A stretch of DNA of 64,000 bases from Siphonodentalium dalli (lineage: Eukaryota > Mollusca > Scaphopoda > Gadilida > Siphonodentaliidae): contig CP136064.1 of assembly GCA_032622095.1 (NCBI GenBank), positions 125,847,605 to 125,911,604 of the forward strand. The letters run 5' to 3'. Below, piece by piece: positions 20,480 through 31,190 of this stretch (its first letter is position 1; each line of letters starts with the position of its first letter). Made by a program: the position numbers and the translations under genes. Below the pieces are notes generated by a model that worked only from the letters and a program-made list of their open reading frames with translations, had not been told where the DNA came from and ran no database searches.

Positions 20480-22430
20480 GATAGCCGCCCTTGCGCCTAA
20501 AACGAAACTCAATTGAACTCATGCATGGAGAAAATCGTTCTGAAATCCTTATCCGCCCACTTCTCAAATAATAATATTCTATTCCAATATCAATCAGGAT
20601 TTGTCCCCGGGCATAGCACAACTTTCCGGTTACTTGAGATATACCACACCATGCGCCAGGCCCTCGATGAGAAGTTAAATAAGTCAGCAATATTTTGCGA
20701 TATGTCCAAAGCGTTTGAGAGAGTCTTGCGCATGGGGTTGTTATTCAAACTAGAACAATACGGAGTTGCTGGAAACATCCACAACTGGCTCAACAGCTAT
20801 CTCTCCAACAGACCACAACGTGTCTTAGTTGGTAACTCCTGTTCTGATTACCACATTATTCCGGCAGGAGTCCCACAGGGATGTATCCTTGGACCTATCT
20901 TATTCCTGACATATATAAATGACGTGACATCGACCATACACTCCTGTACTCGTATGTATGCAGATGACACATGTTTTTTCACTGCCCAACCATCAGTCGA
21001 CGACAGTTCGCGGGAACTATTCGAAGATTTGGATAGAGTATCTTGCTGGTCGAAACAATGGTTGGTTACATTCAATGCAGATAAAACAAAATCTATGGTG
21101 TTTTCGCTCACTCCCTCCGAAGATTATTTGGATCTTGATCTTGATGATCGCGACATTAAGCAAGTAGCTTGCCACAAACATCTTGGAATTTCTATACAAT
21201 AAAATTTTCATTGGGACACTCATATCAATGAAATCTGCAGTCGAGTGGCAACCAGACTGTCACAACTAAGGAGAATAAAATTTCTTGTAAATAGACAAAC
21301 CCTCGAAATAATGTTCAAAACTTATGTACTCCAGATTCTGGAATACGGAGACGTTGTCTGGGACAATGCCCCCATTGCCTCCTCCGGAAACTCGACCGCC
21401 TATATATTGACGCCGGTAGAATAGTAAGTGTCGTGACACGTTCGGTATCAGATGGCAGAGTATTATTCGAACTCGGATGGGCTCCCCTTAAAGAAAGACG
21501 AAACCTTCATAAAATGCATACCTGGAACAAAATATTAACAAATCACGTCCCAAACTACCTCACAAATTTACTACCCCATACTGTCAGTGAAACATCTCGA
21601 TACCCCATCAGAAACCCTTTGCGATACATAAGCTACTTCACTAATACGGCCCGTTTCAAATCGAGTTTCATCCCGTCCATGATCGATGAATGGAATTTAT
21701 CATGCAAAACCACTACCGACAACAAAAAACTTACCGACCCCTCATCAGAACCAACCAAAGATGAAATCATAAGTAACATGTATAAAACTTTTTGCAAACA
21801 AGAAATTACTATAAAAAACCCCATCATACTATAACGCTGGTCAGAGGAAACTAAACATACTGCACTGTAGACTCAGAAATAACTGCAGTGATCTAAACTT
21901 CGACAAATATGAAAATTACATCTCGGCTCAACCATCATGTAGTTGTGGTCATCCATGTGAAGACGCTAACCATTTTTTCTTCAGCTGTCCTTGGTACGCA
22001 GACTCCAGAGAACTTATGTGGGCAAGGTTGGATGAACTTAATGTATCTATCGTCTCTGAAAAAGATTTCCTGTTCGGCATCCCGCACTATAGTGAAGCAA
22101 TAAATACGCGCATTTTCGAGACAGTCCATTCATTTATTTCCTCGACAGACCGCTTCTCATAAATGTTACTCTACCCCCTACCGCGACACCATAGGCACTC
22201 CAAACAGCTACAGCATGCAGCATCCACTTTAAATACAAATTTTGAACCTATCTCTAAATACTTTTATTAGCAGCCGAATGCCAGAGGAGAGCTAGGGTCT
22301 CTGATAAGTTCCACAACTTGTGCCCCGATCCTCTGTGCCCACACAACTATCTATGTCTATAATAATATGTGTAATTCGTATATACATTTGTGGGTCACAA
22401 TAAATATGTTCAATAAAAACATCATGTTTG
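20480..22430 (+). pseudogene. 5'-truncated LINE (CR1/jockey-like) with reverse transcriptase
   Basis: The copy starts inside the RT palm/fingers and runs to the 3' UTR. In order: MEKIVLKSL...YQSGF (20527-20600), CDMSKAFERV (20697-20726), AGVPQGCILGPILF (about 20864-20905), the catalytic YADD box (about 20957-20968), a thumb region broken by a stop at 21200 and another frame change near 21370, then a C-terminal CSCGHPCEDANHFFFSC knuckle (about 21939-21990), ending in TAA at 22162. AATAAA signals precede the 3' end near 22400-22420. RT would copy the element RNA at a nicked genomic target. Lesions and the missing endonuclease make it dead. Confidence 0.85.
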
Positions 22431-22917
22431 CCTTGATACAAGTGGGGTTATCGACGTGACAGTCATTGGACAAGTTTGACGTCATCAATCATCTGCATGG
22501 CAAAATAATTATGCAAAAGCTGATGAGCAATTGGTTTCGGTAAATTTGTTTTCTTTTTAAATTGGAAACATCACATAGGTGGCATACGTTGTGTGGCTCA
22601 TTAAATACTCTAATTGCGATTATTCCCCAAAGAGCATATCGACCTAGTAGTTTCTGCGTTTCAAAGTATTTCATCCATAAGTACAGTGTTCCCTAATTGA
22701 TCATGAAATTATTCAATTACAGCATTATATGTTATTTCAGGTCACATAGTTCAACATCATCAAACAACTTTCTATAGTCACGTCAATTTACTGTTGTAAC
22801 AGCTGGTAAGCATGCGTTTTTCTTATGATACTGATATATCACAGATAGCGACAAACCGTGGTTTGAGAATCTAAGATTCATAATTTAATTTGCGTCTGAA
22901 TAGTTTGGGTTCCCGAC
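22431..22917. other. No feature recognised
   Basis: AT-rich sequence between a LINE 3' end and a hairpin; no coding or repeat signal. Confidence 0.4.
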
Positions 22918-23052
22918 ACAGGTCCCCAGAACAAAATTTGACCCCACCCCCTATGATACACAGGTCCCCAGAAAATTTTTTGACCCCAACCCCTATGATA
23001 CAAGGATTATGTATCATAGTGGGTGGGGTCAAATTATTTTCTGGGGACCTGT
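22918..23052. repeat. Hairpin with duplicated left arm (GGTCCCCAGAA family)
   Basis: CAGGTCCCCAGAA...TTTGACCCCA...TATGATACA occurs twice in tandem (about 22918-22960 and 22961-23003). It is then repeated as its complement at 23010-23052 (TGTATCATAGTGGGTGGGGT...GGGGACCTG). The centre is only about 6 bp, so this is a short, nearly perfect foldback. Confidence 0.8.
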
Positions 23053-23261
23053 GGTTCCTGATACACGTTATGCAGTTCTCACAAAATAATGAAATTATAC
23101 AGAGAAAACAATTAAATGTCTATTCATTGTATCGATTTGGAACAATTGGGTCACATTCGTCATCTTTTGTTTAAGAAGGCGCCACTGTCGTGAATATTCA
23201 AACAATCTCAATTTCAAACCATCAATTTGAAGGAAAAAATCATTATCCCATCTGAAATCTG

Positions 23262-23480
23262 CGATTTTTCATTGCATATCTTAGTTTTTTTGGCAGCCAT
23301 TTGCGGGCCTGTAAAGCAACATAAATGTTATTAAACCAAGTTTTCAATAATTTGACAGACATAAATACTGAATACTGATTCATTTTTTCAGACATATATA
23401 GTTTTATGGTGATTTTTCCTTAACAAAAAAAAAAGTTCTGCAAATGGCTGCCAAAAAAAAAAAATATGCAATGAAAAATA
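23262..23480. mobile_element. Short MITE-like inverted repeat
   Basis: ATTTTTCATTGCATAT followed by a T-run and GGCAGCCATTTGC (23264-23305) is mirrored by GCAAATGGCTGCC, an A-run and ATATGCAATGAAAAAT (about 23440-23479). Confidence 0.65.
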
Positions 23481-25503
23481 TTTTATTTATTTTCTCGCAG
23501 ACAGTCATGCTTTCATATCCTTCATCCCATTTTCCTCTCTTCTGATTGGCTGAGAGTGCGTCACATGGCGGGCCGTAAATCACCATATATACACTCGATG
23601 GTAACATTGTCAAACGGGAAAAAATCTGAAAACGACCAAGAAAAAGCTCAAATCTTCGCAGAGAGTCTTCGCAAAATCCACATCACACACGAAGGGGATA
23701 TATTCAACAAACGTTATGTCAACGATTATATCGATGACAACTCAGAATTCTTCGCACCACTGCTAAAAGACAAAGTCGAACCGGGCGACGACGATCTCCT
23801 TATGGCCAAAATCGATTTAGAAGAGGTGAGAAGGAATCTGAACCGGGGAAAACCTAACAAAGCACCCGGTGACGACGATATCACGTACGGCGTAATTAGA
23901 CAAGCGCCGAACGAGCTATTTATTCGTCTTACTAACCTATATAACCAATGCCTGAGACTGGGTTACTTCCCCAAAACATGGACGACTGCAATCGGGACAA
24001 TGATTCCTAAACCCGGCAAGGATCATACAATTCCAACCAACTACAGGCCCATCAGTTTATTGAAATGCACTGGTAAACTTTTTGAAAGGATCATTAGCAC
24101 CCGAATAAAGACTCACTTAGAGAGCATTAATTTGTTCAACAAATATCAACGGGCTTATAGAAGTAGAAAAGAGAGTATAGAACACGTATATCGATTAACA
24201 GAACATATTAGAATGGCAATAAGCAAGGGCTGGGAAACCGGGGCCATATTTCTCGATGTAGAAAAAGCTTTCGACTCGGTATGGCACAACGGACTTAGAT
24301 ACAAATTCAGAACACGCACAGAACTACCACAAAAAAATAGTTAGACTTCTCTCGTCGTTCTTAACACACAGAAACATCGCAGTAAAGATAAATGTTGAAA
24401 TCTCCGAAACAATAAATCTTAAAGCTGGTACCCCCCAGGGGTCAGTCTTAAGCCCTCTACTATTTTTAATTTACGTAAACGACATTCCCATAGATCCTAC
24501 ACACAGTGTACAAGCATCACAATTCGCAGACGACATCGGAATATGGACACTAGCAAAAGGAAATAAATTAATTGAACTTAGACTACAGAAACAACTTACA
24601 GAACTTGAGAAATGGTGCTCCAAATGGAGAATTAAACTAAATGCAAATAAAACACAATTGGTGGTTTTTGGAAACCTAACATACAGCTCAAAACCTAAAC
24701 TTACTCTATTTAACGAACCAATAAAACAAAACAAAGAAGCAACTCTACTAGGATTCACATTAGACTAACACTTCACACTCAACAAACATATACAGAACAT
24801 ATCGACGAAAGCCTTACAAAGAACCGCACTCCTAACGAGGCTACGGTGCACAGGGTGGGGGGTCGACCCAACCACCCTAATTAAATTATACAAACAATTC
24901 ATTCGCCCAGTCATGGAATATGGGGCAATTATCACTGCAAACTGCAACCACACGAACTTACTGAAAATGCAGCGGGTACAAAATGCAGCGCTTAGAAAAG
25001 CCCTTTCCGAAATTCGCCAACCCCCCATTCGGGCCCTACATTTAACTGCGGACATCCCATACATCAAACAGAGGCTCCAAGAACTCGCCGACCCAGCATT
25101 AGCCAGAATTAGTGATTCCAGTCTCATAACCGAACTTAATCTGAGGAAACTACACCTCAGCAAACGCTAAATCCCGTTCTACGCGAGGTCGATCAGGCTA
25201 CACGCGAACTAACAAAAGCACATTTCAGATAACCTGTTCCAGTAATCGTAAGCACGTTTCAGCGCCCCATCAGGTAATTATGAATTATGTTTTTAAAGGG
25301 CTCGATGAGACGTACTGCTCATCGACAGGATACCACAGTGAATTGTCCACGCCCTCTCTGCAGTAGAGCAAGCCCTCAAATAAATATCACAAACCAATGC
25401 AAGCTATCGCAAACCACTAACAAAACTGGACATACCGAAAACAATCGACCAAAAGCGACTATTCATATTAATAATCGACATCACTACTAACACCAATCAT
25501 AAA

Positions 25504-26345
25504 ACCTAGGTTAGCGGGCTCACACCCTAGATGGTTCATTGGGCGCTGATGAATGTCCTAGGGCGGCGTAGATACGCATGTCGTGGCCGTAGTATAAGCC
25601 ATTGATTACTTATCTCCTATAAAAAAACTAACAAACTTTACCTATCTCACCATAATGCTAAAAAACATAGCCATTATTACAAATCGACTAACACCAAAAT
25701 TAAAACATAGGTTAGCGGGCTCCGGCCCTACACTCTTGGAACAAATGTGTATAAATACTACACAATATGTGTTACATTTGATCTTAAACAAAATTGTGTA
25801 GAAATGCAACATGACATAAATGTGTCGGTGGAATTTTCTCAACATTGAATATGAGTGAATATGTGAGTATATTATATTTAATAGATGAAATATTTTCTAT
25901 TTGAGACATAAACCTCGTAAAAGCTGCCATAATAAAAAAATTGGCAGCTGCTTTAAAACTTTGTGCTACACAATTATGTGTTGTTCAGTTTTTACACAAA
26001 CATAGTGTATAACAAAGTTTAAAGCTGCTGCCAATTGTTTGTTCTGTGGTAGCCTTTACGAGTTTTGTGTCTCCAATATAACACATTTCATCTAATAACT
26101 ATGATACACTCACATATTCAATCATATTCAACGTTGATGATATTCCACCGACATATTTAATAATTATATGTCATGTGTCATTTCTACACAATTTTGTTTA
26201 AGATCAAATGTAACACATTTTGTGTAGTATTTATACACATTTGTTCTAAGAGTGTAGATGGGTCCTTGGGCGCTGATGAATGTCATCGGGCGGTGTAGAT
26301 ACCCTTTTGGTGACCGTAGTACAAGCCATCGAATAATTATCTTCT
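25504..26345 (+). repeat. Duplicated LINE 3' UTR unit, second copy interrupted
   Basis: CTAGGTTAGCGGGCTC...GGGCGCTGATGAATGTC...GGGCGG.GTAGATAC...TTATCT occurs at about 25505-25620 and again from about 25707, interrupted by the MITE at 25731-26254 and resuming to 26345. The uninterrupted copy reads CCCTAGATGG where the interrupted one has the insertion. Confidence 0.8.
25731..26254. mobile_element. 524-bp palindromic MITE inserted in the LINE 3' UTR
   Basis: The left end CACTCTTGGAACAAATGTGT and right end ACACATTTGTTCTAAGAGTG are complementary. Inverted symmetry continues through GTTACATTTGATCTTAAACA, TGCCAATT.. and AGCAGCT words to a centre near 25990. TA flanks both sides (25729-25730, 26255-26256). 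The paralogous uninterrupted unit shows a single TA, which proves the insertion point. Confidence 0.9.
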
Positions 26346-26680
26346 CCAAACCAACTAACTAACTGCCTATCTTGTAACATTTACAGAAACTAGCGCTCGT
26401 GTCTAACACATTCCACTCACCCGACAACACCTATCGAGCGGGACCCGGCATAAAAACCGACCCAGCACTAAGCTTGGGGTGGGGTGCAAGGAAACTTCAG
26501 ACCCATAAGTGGTCATCAAAGCTCTCATCGAGTTAAAGCCGGACATATACCTACATATGTTCGGCCGCTTGCTGCTCTGCGACTTTCTTCGGGAGGCCAG
26601 GAACGGGTCATCAAGAACACGTTGTAATTATCAATTGTATATACATCATTTTACATAATAAAAATAAAATAACCAAAAAA

Positions 26681-27003
26681 ATCATATAAACCAAAAAAAT
26701 ATGCTCACTGTACAATAGTTAAATATCTATTATATATTTTGGAAGATCTGTCTGTGTATCTGTCTGTGTGTTCGCGATGAACTATGAAATATGATAGTCA
26801 ATCGAAACCACGCGTGCCTCCCGTGGTCGCGATTGTATGCCAATGGCCATCATATCGTGAACAGGGGTGATATGAAGACAGTCAGTCATGACTATATCAC
26901 CCCTAACAATATACATGTATAGTCTATTAATATTATATTTATTGGTAATTGTATTTTCAATGTGTGTATATTGTAAATAAAATTATCCTATCCTATCCTA
27001 TCC
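26681..27003 (+). mobile_element. LINE-like 3' tail with ATCCT repeats
   Basis: An AAATAAAATT signal near 26975 is followed by three TATCC units (about 26984-27003). This resembles the ATCTT tail of the LINE at 2757-4066. A 40-bp hairpin (AGGGGTGATAT...ATATCACCCCT, about 26863-26905) lies within. No coding part remains. Confidence 0.45.
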
Positions 27004-27450
27004 CCGATATGTTATCGTTTGGTAGTCAAGCGTGTGCGTATTAGGTGGTTTTCGCAGAGGTCCAGACGTACATCGTTTAGCTGCAATGTCTCTTTATCCT
27101 CAAGTAAAACGTCAAGTGTATATATTTACATACTAAGTGTTGTTATCACTAAATCCAGCATTCTGATTGGTCGGCGCCCACGTGGCTCGTTGCAATTATT
27201 TCTCGGTGAATGCGCAACGGCTTATAACTGCAAGCTCATAACACCATCAATACGTCATTTGGGTTTGGAAAGACGAACGCGTGATGTTTTGGGCGCATTT
27301 GGATTCGCGCAGGATTGACTTAATAAATCATCGGGTTTCAATTGTTCCTGTTAACCTTTGCCAAGGGTGCTATGGGATATTTTGGGCTGGTTTTGTCACG
27401 ATACACTTTTCGATTTAAATACATTTACAAAAGTGGCTTTTTCGCTAAAT
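27004..27450. other. No gene recognised
   Basis: A plus-strand frame at 27019-27318 is open for 99 codons but has no motif I know. GATTGG (about 27167) is an inverted CCAAT, with no gene to attach it to. Confidence 0.35.
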
Positions 27451-27595
27451 GTATATAAATATAAGGATTAACTGTCATGTGGACTGTTTTTATGGAGATG
27501 TAACCGTGAGGTAAGTGGTCTTAAGTTACCACTTACCTCACGGTTACATCTCCATAAAATAAGTCCACATGACAGTTAATCCTTATGTATATACG
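27451..27595. mobile_element. Near-perfect 145-bp palindrome
   Basis: The arms (about 27451-27518 and 27526-27593) contain AAGGATTAACTGTCATGTGG and TATGGAGATGTAACCGTGAG with complements in the other arm. They differ at only a few positions. The loop is about 8 bp (CTTAAGTT-like). Confidence 0.85.
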
Positions 27596-28599
27596 TGCAA
27601 ACCACCGCGTTCTCGACAGTGAAACTATATGATTATTAAAATAACAAACGAGAAGGCCGTAACCCTGTAGCAATTGTATGCGATCATGTTAGCGTTTTCG
27701 GCCATAACACGGCATTAAGAAATCTTGTCTAACCTTTGTGACACAATCACACATATATAGATAGAATGAGCTGCGGCCGCTCGTAACATATGCGGTTAAC
27801 ATATACACGCCCTGTAATCGACTTCCGACAGTCCGGAGCATAAACTCAGTTCGGAGGAGAAAAAGTGTCAGCATAATTATTATAATCGCGATTTTTGTCA
27901 TCAAAAGTTCCTTCCACGCGAAGGACGCCCGCGCTGACGACCAGGCATAGATTCGAAGATACAACGGTCATTCTATTTCTAATTATTATTTAGGTTTATT
28001 TTAACCATTTTAATAATGACGTCGGCGTGTTTTGTCAAATTTCCAGTTTCACAAGAATCATATAGGGATTATTTTCGAACAACTTAGCTCAACTGATTGA
28101 TATTTCTGTAATATAGCGTTTACTAAATATGCGGGAAAGAATCCACAGATCTGCAATCGTGTTCAGTTAACGTTTATCGGGTTTTATCGAGCAGCTGCGA
28201 AAATTTATGACAAAAATACGAAGCAATATTTGCCCAAGCTAACAGTCAGTACGGAATAGAGATAAAGTTTGTTCGGATGCAAATTTTCAATATATACTGG
28301 AAAAATACAACATCGCGTGTTTATAAAGAGTTGTAAGTTGCCAAATAGCACAAACAGGTGTTCATGTGATAGTAATATGAAAATAACATGAAAAACGTCG
28401 ATATATCGCGTGTTTATAAAGAGTTCTCATTGGTCAAATATCACCAAAACTGTCATGTTAATTTGGCAATGCATCCGTAAAACGTCGATTTATCATTGAT
28501 GAACATGTGTATCACGGGGAAGGAAATCTGTTTTCCCCCTAGAAATTATAGTAGCTGTTAAGATAATCGATATTTACAAAGCAATCGATACCGAAACAA
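27596..28599. other. No gene recognised; one short direct repeat
   Basis: ATCGCGTGTTTATAAAGAGTT occurs (with small flanking differences) at about 28311 and 28405. A minus-strand frame at 27689-27964 contains a hydrophobic MTKIAIIIIMLTLFLL start resembling a signal peptide, but no downstream exon or donor could be matched to it. Confidence 0.4.
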
Positions 28600-29625
28600 T
28601 CAATAAATGTATACCATATTATATTCCTTACCGGGGCCAGCTCTGCATGGGCGCTCGATAATGATGTGGACTATCAAATCATGACACCTTGTTCTACATA
28701 GAATGCACACAACTTTAGAAAACTGGACAGAATGCAGACAATCTGAGCTACTAAGATGAATCCCCTTTTCTCTGCAGGATATTTTGCACAAGTTTGCCAG
28801 AGGTAAGACGTGGAATAGGCTATCTATCGTGAACCCACATGAATCTGCTTAGTCCAAGTCTTCTCGTACTAAAACCAGCTAAGATATTGGGATGGAGATG
28901 CTGGTGTTTATAAATACCAGCATCTCCATCCCAATATCTTAGCTGGTTTTAGTACGAGAAGACTTGGACTAGAATTTGCTTAACTCGGAATTTGAAGTAA
29001 CAAGAAAAGTCTTCTCATCTTTGTAATGACAGATGGAGGCTTCTTGGCAGACTTGCTTCCATGCTAGTTTCTCTGGAGAATGAGGAAGTGCGAATAAATG
29101 TTTCAGTGTAATGAGAGAGCTGTCGGTCGTTACGAATTTGAATTAATTCGGAAGAAAACGAGGTTGCTTTCGAGCCACCCAAAGTAGCATCTAACAAGCA
29201 CACCACGAACATTTGCAGGATTGTTTTTGCAAGGTGAGACTGCATAACGACCTAAACATTGAAAGTTGTCTCGATTCGATTTACGCCATAAGAGGTGGGA
29301 TACCAACTAAAGAAAGTCCCATATCAGTTTTAATCCTGGCTGGAAGTCCTTGAATATTTGTTATGCACATTCTATGAACACGCTCAAGGCGAACAACATT
29401 GTGAGCTAATACTGGGCAGGACAATCATACATTTTGAGTGAACTAATAGGTGAGATCCCGCATGTGTAGAGGCCAGCATGCATTACAAGCACAAAGTACG
29501 TCGATCGGATTTTTTCTATATGATGTCAACAAACTCAACGGTAGCATATACCAAGATGGGTAACTCTATCTGTTTCGGGAAAATCGAATCATTGCCCAGT
29601 TTCCAAGTTCTGGACCCCATGCACA
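28600..29625 (-). pseudogene. LINE ORF2 C-terminal relic split by a hairpin insertion
   Basis: Minus-strand reading from about 29625 gives decayed coding with LERVHRMC...GLPARIKTD..LSLVGIPPLM near 29300-29400, then SLCSLTLQKQ. This parallels the LINE at 35482-36545 (LERTHRFCVKFFQGL, LGLVGLPPLM, SLCNLSLNK). After the hairpin at 28851-28971 coding resumes, with a C-terminal CILCRTRCHDLIVHIIIERPC knuckle at about 28630-28710. Stops and frame changes are frequent. Confidence 0.75.
28851..28971. mobile_element. Near-perfect 120-bp palindrome inserted in a LINE
   Basis: AGTCCAAGTCTTCTCGTACT...GATGCTGGT on the left is the complement of the right arm down to the central TTTATAAA, with about two mismatches and essentially no loop. 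The flanks GAATCTGCTT (28841-28850) and GAATTTGCTT (28972-28981) look like a 10-bp target duplication with one difference. Confidence 0.85.
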
Positions 29626-29697
29626 CTATATAATACAATTTGTGTAATATCAGCGTTAATTTGTGACTTACTAATTTTGTAATACATATTTTGTTTT

Positions 29698-29721
29698 CTA
29701 TATATATATATATATATATAT
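29698..29721. repeat. (TA)n microsatellite
   Basis: About 12 TA units. The neighbouring 29626-29844 shows no gene. Confidence 0.9.
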
Positions 29722-29844
29722 CTTTATTTCCTCCTCATGGGAGATCATTGATACATATACAATTAGATCACACAAAGACAAATATATCAACGAAACATAG
29801 CAATATAAGCTCAATGGACATAACGCCATATATTATTTATGGGT

Positions 29845-31190
29845 AGGGTTCTCTATTCCGAAGGTTCATTATTCCGAAGGTTCGCTATTCCGAAGGTTCA
29901 TTATTCCGAAGGTTCATTATTCCGAAGGTTCGCTATTCCGAAGGTTTTCTATTTTGGGCGTACTTAACCAGAAATGAATGAAAATTTGCACCCCACCACA
30001 AAAACACACCAGGAATGAAAAATACTATTACGCTAGTATTAACATATATTACATTTATACACCCACTTCCAATTCCCAAATTGTCCCAGATGTCGGTTAT
30101 TGATAGCAAGAAAACAGTATCAGTTTATCGTTTATTATGGAAAGCTGAAAACACGATGAATGAAATAAACTACATGTAAGAGATATAGTTTTTCCGAACT
30201 GGCAATCTGTATTTGAAAGAAACATCAACATTAAAGGCCCACTTAATTTTCGAACCCCCAGATCACATATATAACATATATAACATATATGCCAGTATAT
30301 ATACCATTGGAAATAGGAAGCTCTCTAACACTGTATTATCAGCTTATCCGGTGTAACAAACTGTGAACATGTTGTTTTGTTGAGTTAACGACGTGCTTTT
30401 GTGTATTATTTTCAATGGAGGGGGGAATAACTCTATATTTTAAAGATGGTGTTATTCCCCTTCAATTGAAAATACATTAGGTTGAATTATGTTGCATTCT
30501 GGGAGCCATAACGTGGAAAATCTTTTTATGATTTAAGCCGTTTTCTATTTCTCTATGGACATCTTCTGATACAGACGTTTCAAATGGTGATGAATTATAG
30601 TGTTTTAATCATATGTTATGGCACAGATTGTTATTAAAACCTGATATCAAGGCACTATAAACAAAATAGTCAGTGACTCGAAAATTAAGTGGGCCTTAAA
30701 ATTCAAAACAGATTCACAATTGCAGTTAGGTTCATCTCATACCCGTCTATTCAACGACAGAATACGAGTTATAGTCACACTGTTTTAATCCGCCTTTAGC
30801 TGGCGTATTCTTGTCTCTAAGATTATTGAGATATAACGTCATACGTGGTGACATTAAATCGTATGGAAACATAGCAATTGTGTGGGCTGCCTGGCGTGAA
30901 TATTTTTTTGGGAAATAACGTCATACGTAATGACATTTAATCTCAAGGAAACCCGCGAAGAAAAAAGTCACATTTATTGTTTCAATGTTTTAAGTTATTT
31001 CCTTCATAAAAAGAGTCTTCGAGATAAAGAACCCTCTCAATACATTAGAATATAGAATTAACCTTTAAAATAACAAAATCTTCGGAATAGCGAACCTTCG
31101 GAATAGTGAACCTTCGTAATAGCGAACCTTCGGAATAGTGAACCTTCGGAATAGTGAACCTTCGGAATAGCGAACCTTCGGAATAGAGGG
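29845..31190. mobile_element. Element with tandem-repeat inverted ends (ATTCCGAAGGTTC), copy 1
   Basis: The left end holds about six units of a 16-bp repeat (CCGAAGGTTCATTATT / CCGAAGGTTCGCTATT) directly after GGTAGGGTTCTCTATT. The right end (about 31080-31190) holds the complementary units GGAATAGCGAACCTTC / GGAATAGTGAACCTTC. The interior of about 1.1 kb has no gene and contains a nested inverted-repeat element (30235-30696). Terminal inverted repeats built of short tandem repeats are characteristic of foldback-type non-autonomous DNA elements. Confidence 0.85.
30235..30696. mobile_element. Nested TTAA-flanked MITE in copy 1
   Basis: TTAA (30231-30234) is followed by AGGCCCACTTAATTTTCGA, and TCGAAAATTAAGTGGGCCT ends at 30696. 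The right-hand TTAA is off by one base here but intact in the related copy at 52008-52030 (GGGCCT then TTAA). Homologues lie at 31602-32101 and, truncated, to 52026. Confidence 0.65.

Larger units (their letters stand above)
23590..26680 (+). pseudogene. Jockey-like LINE, ORF2 reverse transcriptase to 3' UTR
   Basis: The first part is open to 24344: KAPGDDDITYGVI (about 23860), TMIPKPGKDH then NYRPISLL (about 24040), then FLDVEKAFDSVWHNGL (about 24250-24297). A frameshift near 24310 moves to a second frame: AGTPQGSVLSPLLFLIYVND (about 24424-24484), FADD catalytic box (about 24527), KWRIKLNANKTQLVVF, a stop at about 24766, then VMEYGAIIT...QRVQNAALR to TAA near 25170. The 3' UTR has a duplicated unit and a MITE insertion, ending in A/T-rich sequence near 26660-26680. 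The endonuclease and ORF1 are absent (5' truncation). Same general activity as other LINE RTs; inactive here. Confidence 0.85.

Noticed and set aside
27689..27964. Possible secreted-protein first exon with a hydrophobic start on the minus strand
   Set aside because: No convincing donor, no downstream exon and no promoter evidence; AT-rich chance frames often look like signal peptides.
28786..28830. Micro-exon with acceptor CTTTTCTCTGCAG and donor GTAAGACG on the plus strand
   Set aside because: The same stretch reads as LINE C-terminal coding on the minus strand, and no partner exon is visible; the splice-like words are coincidental.
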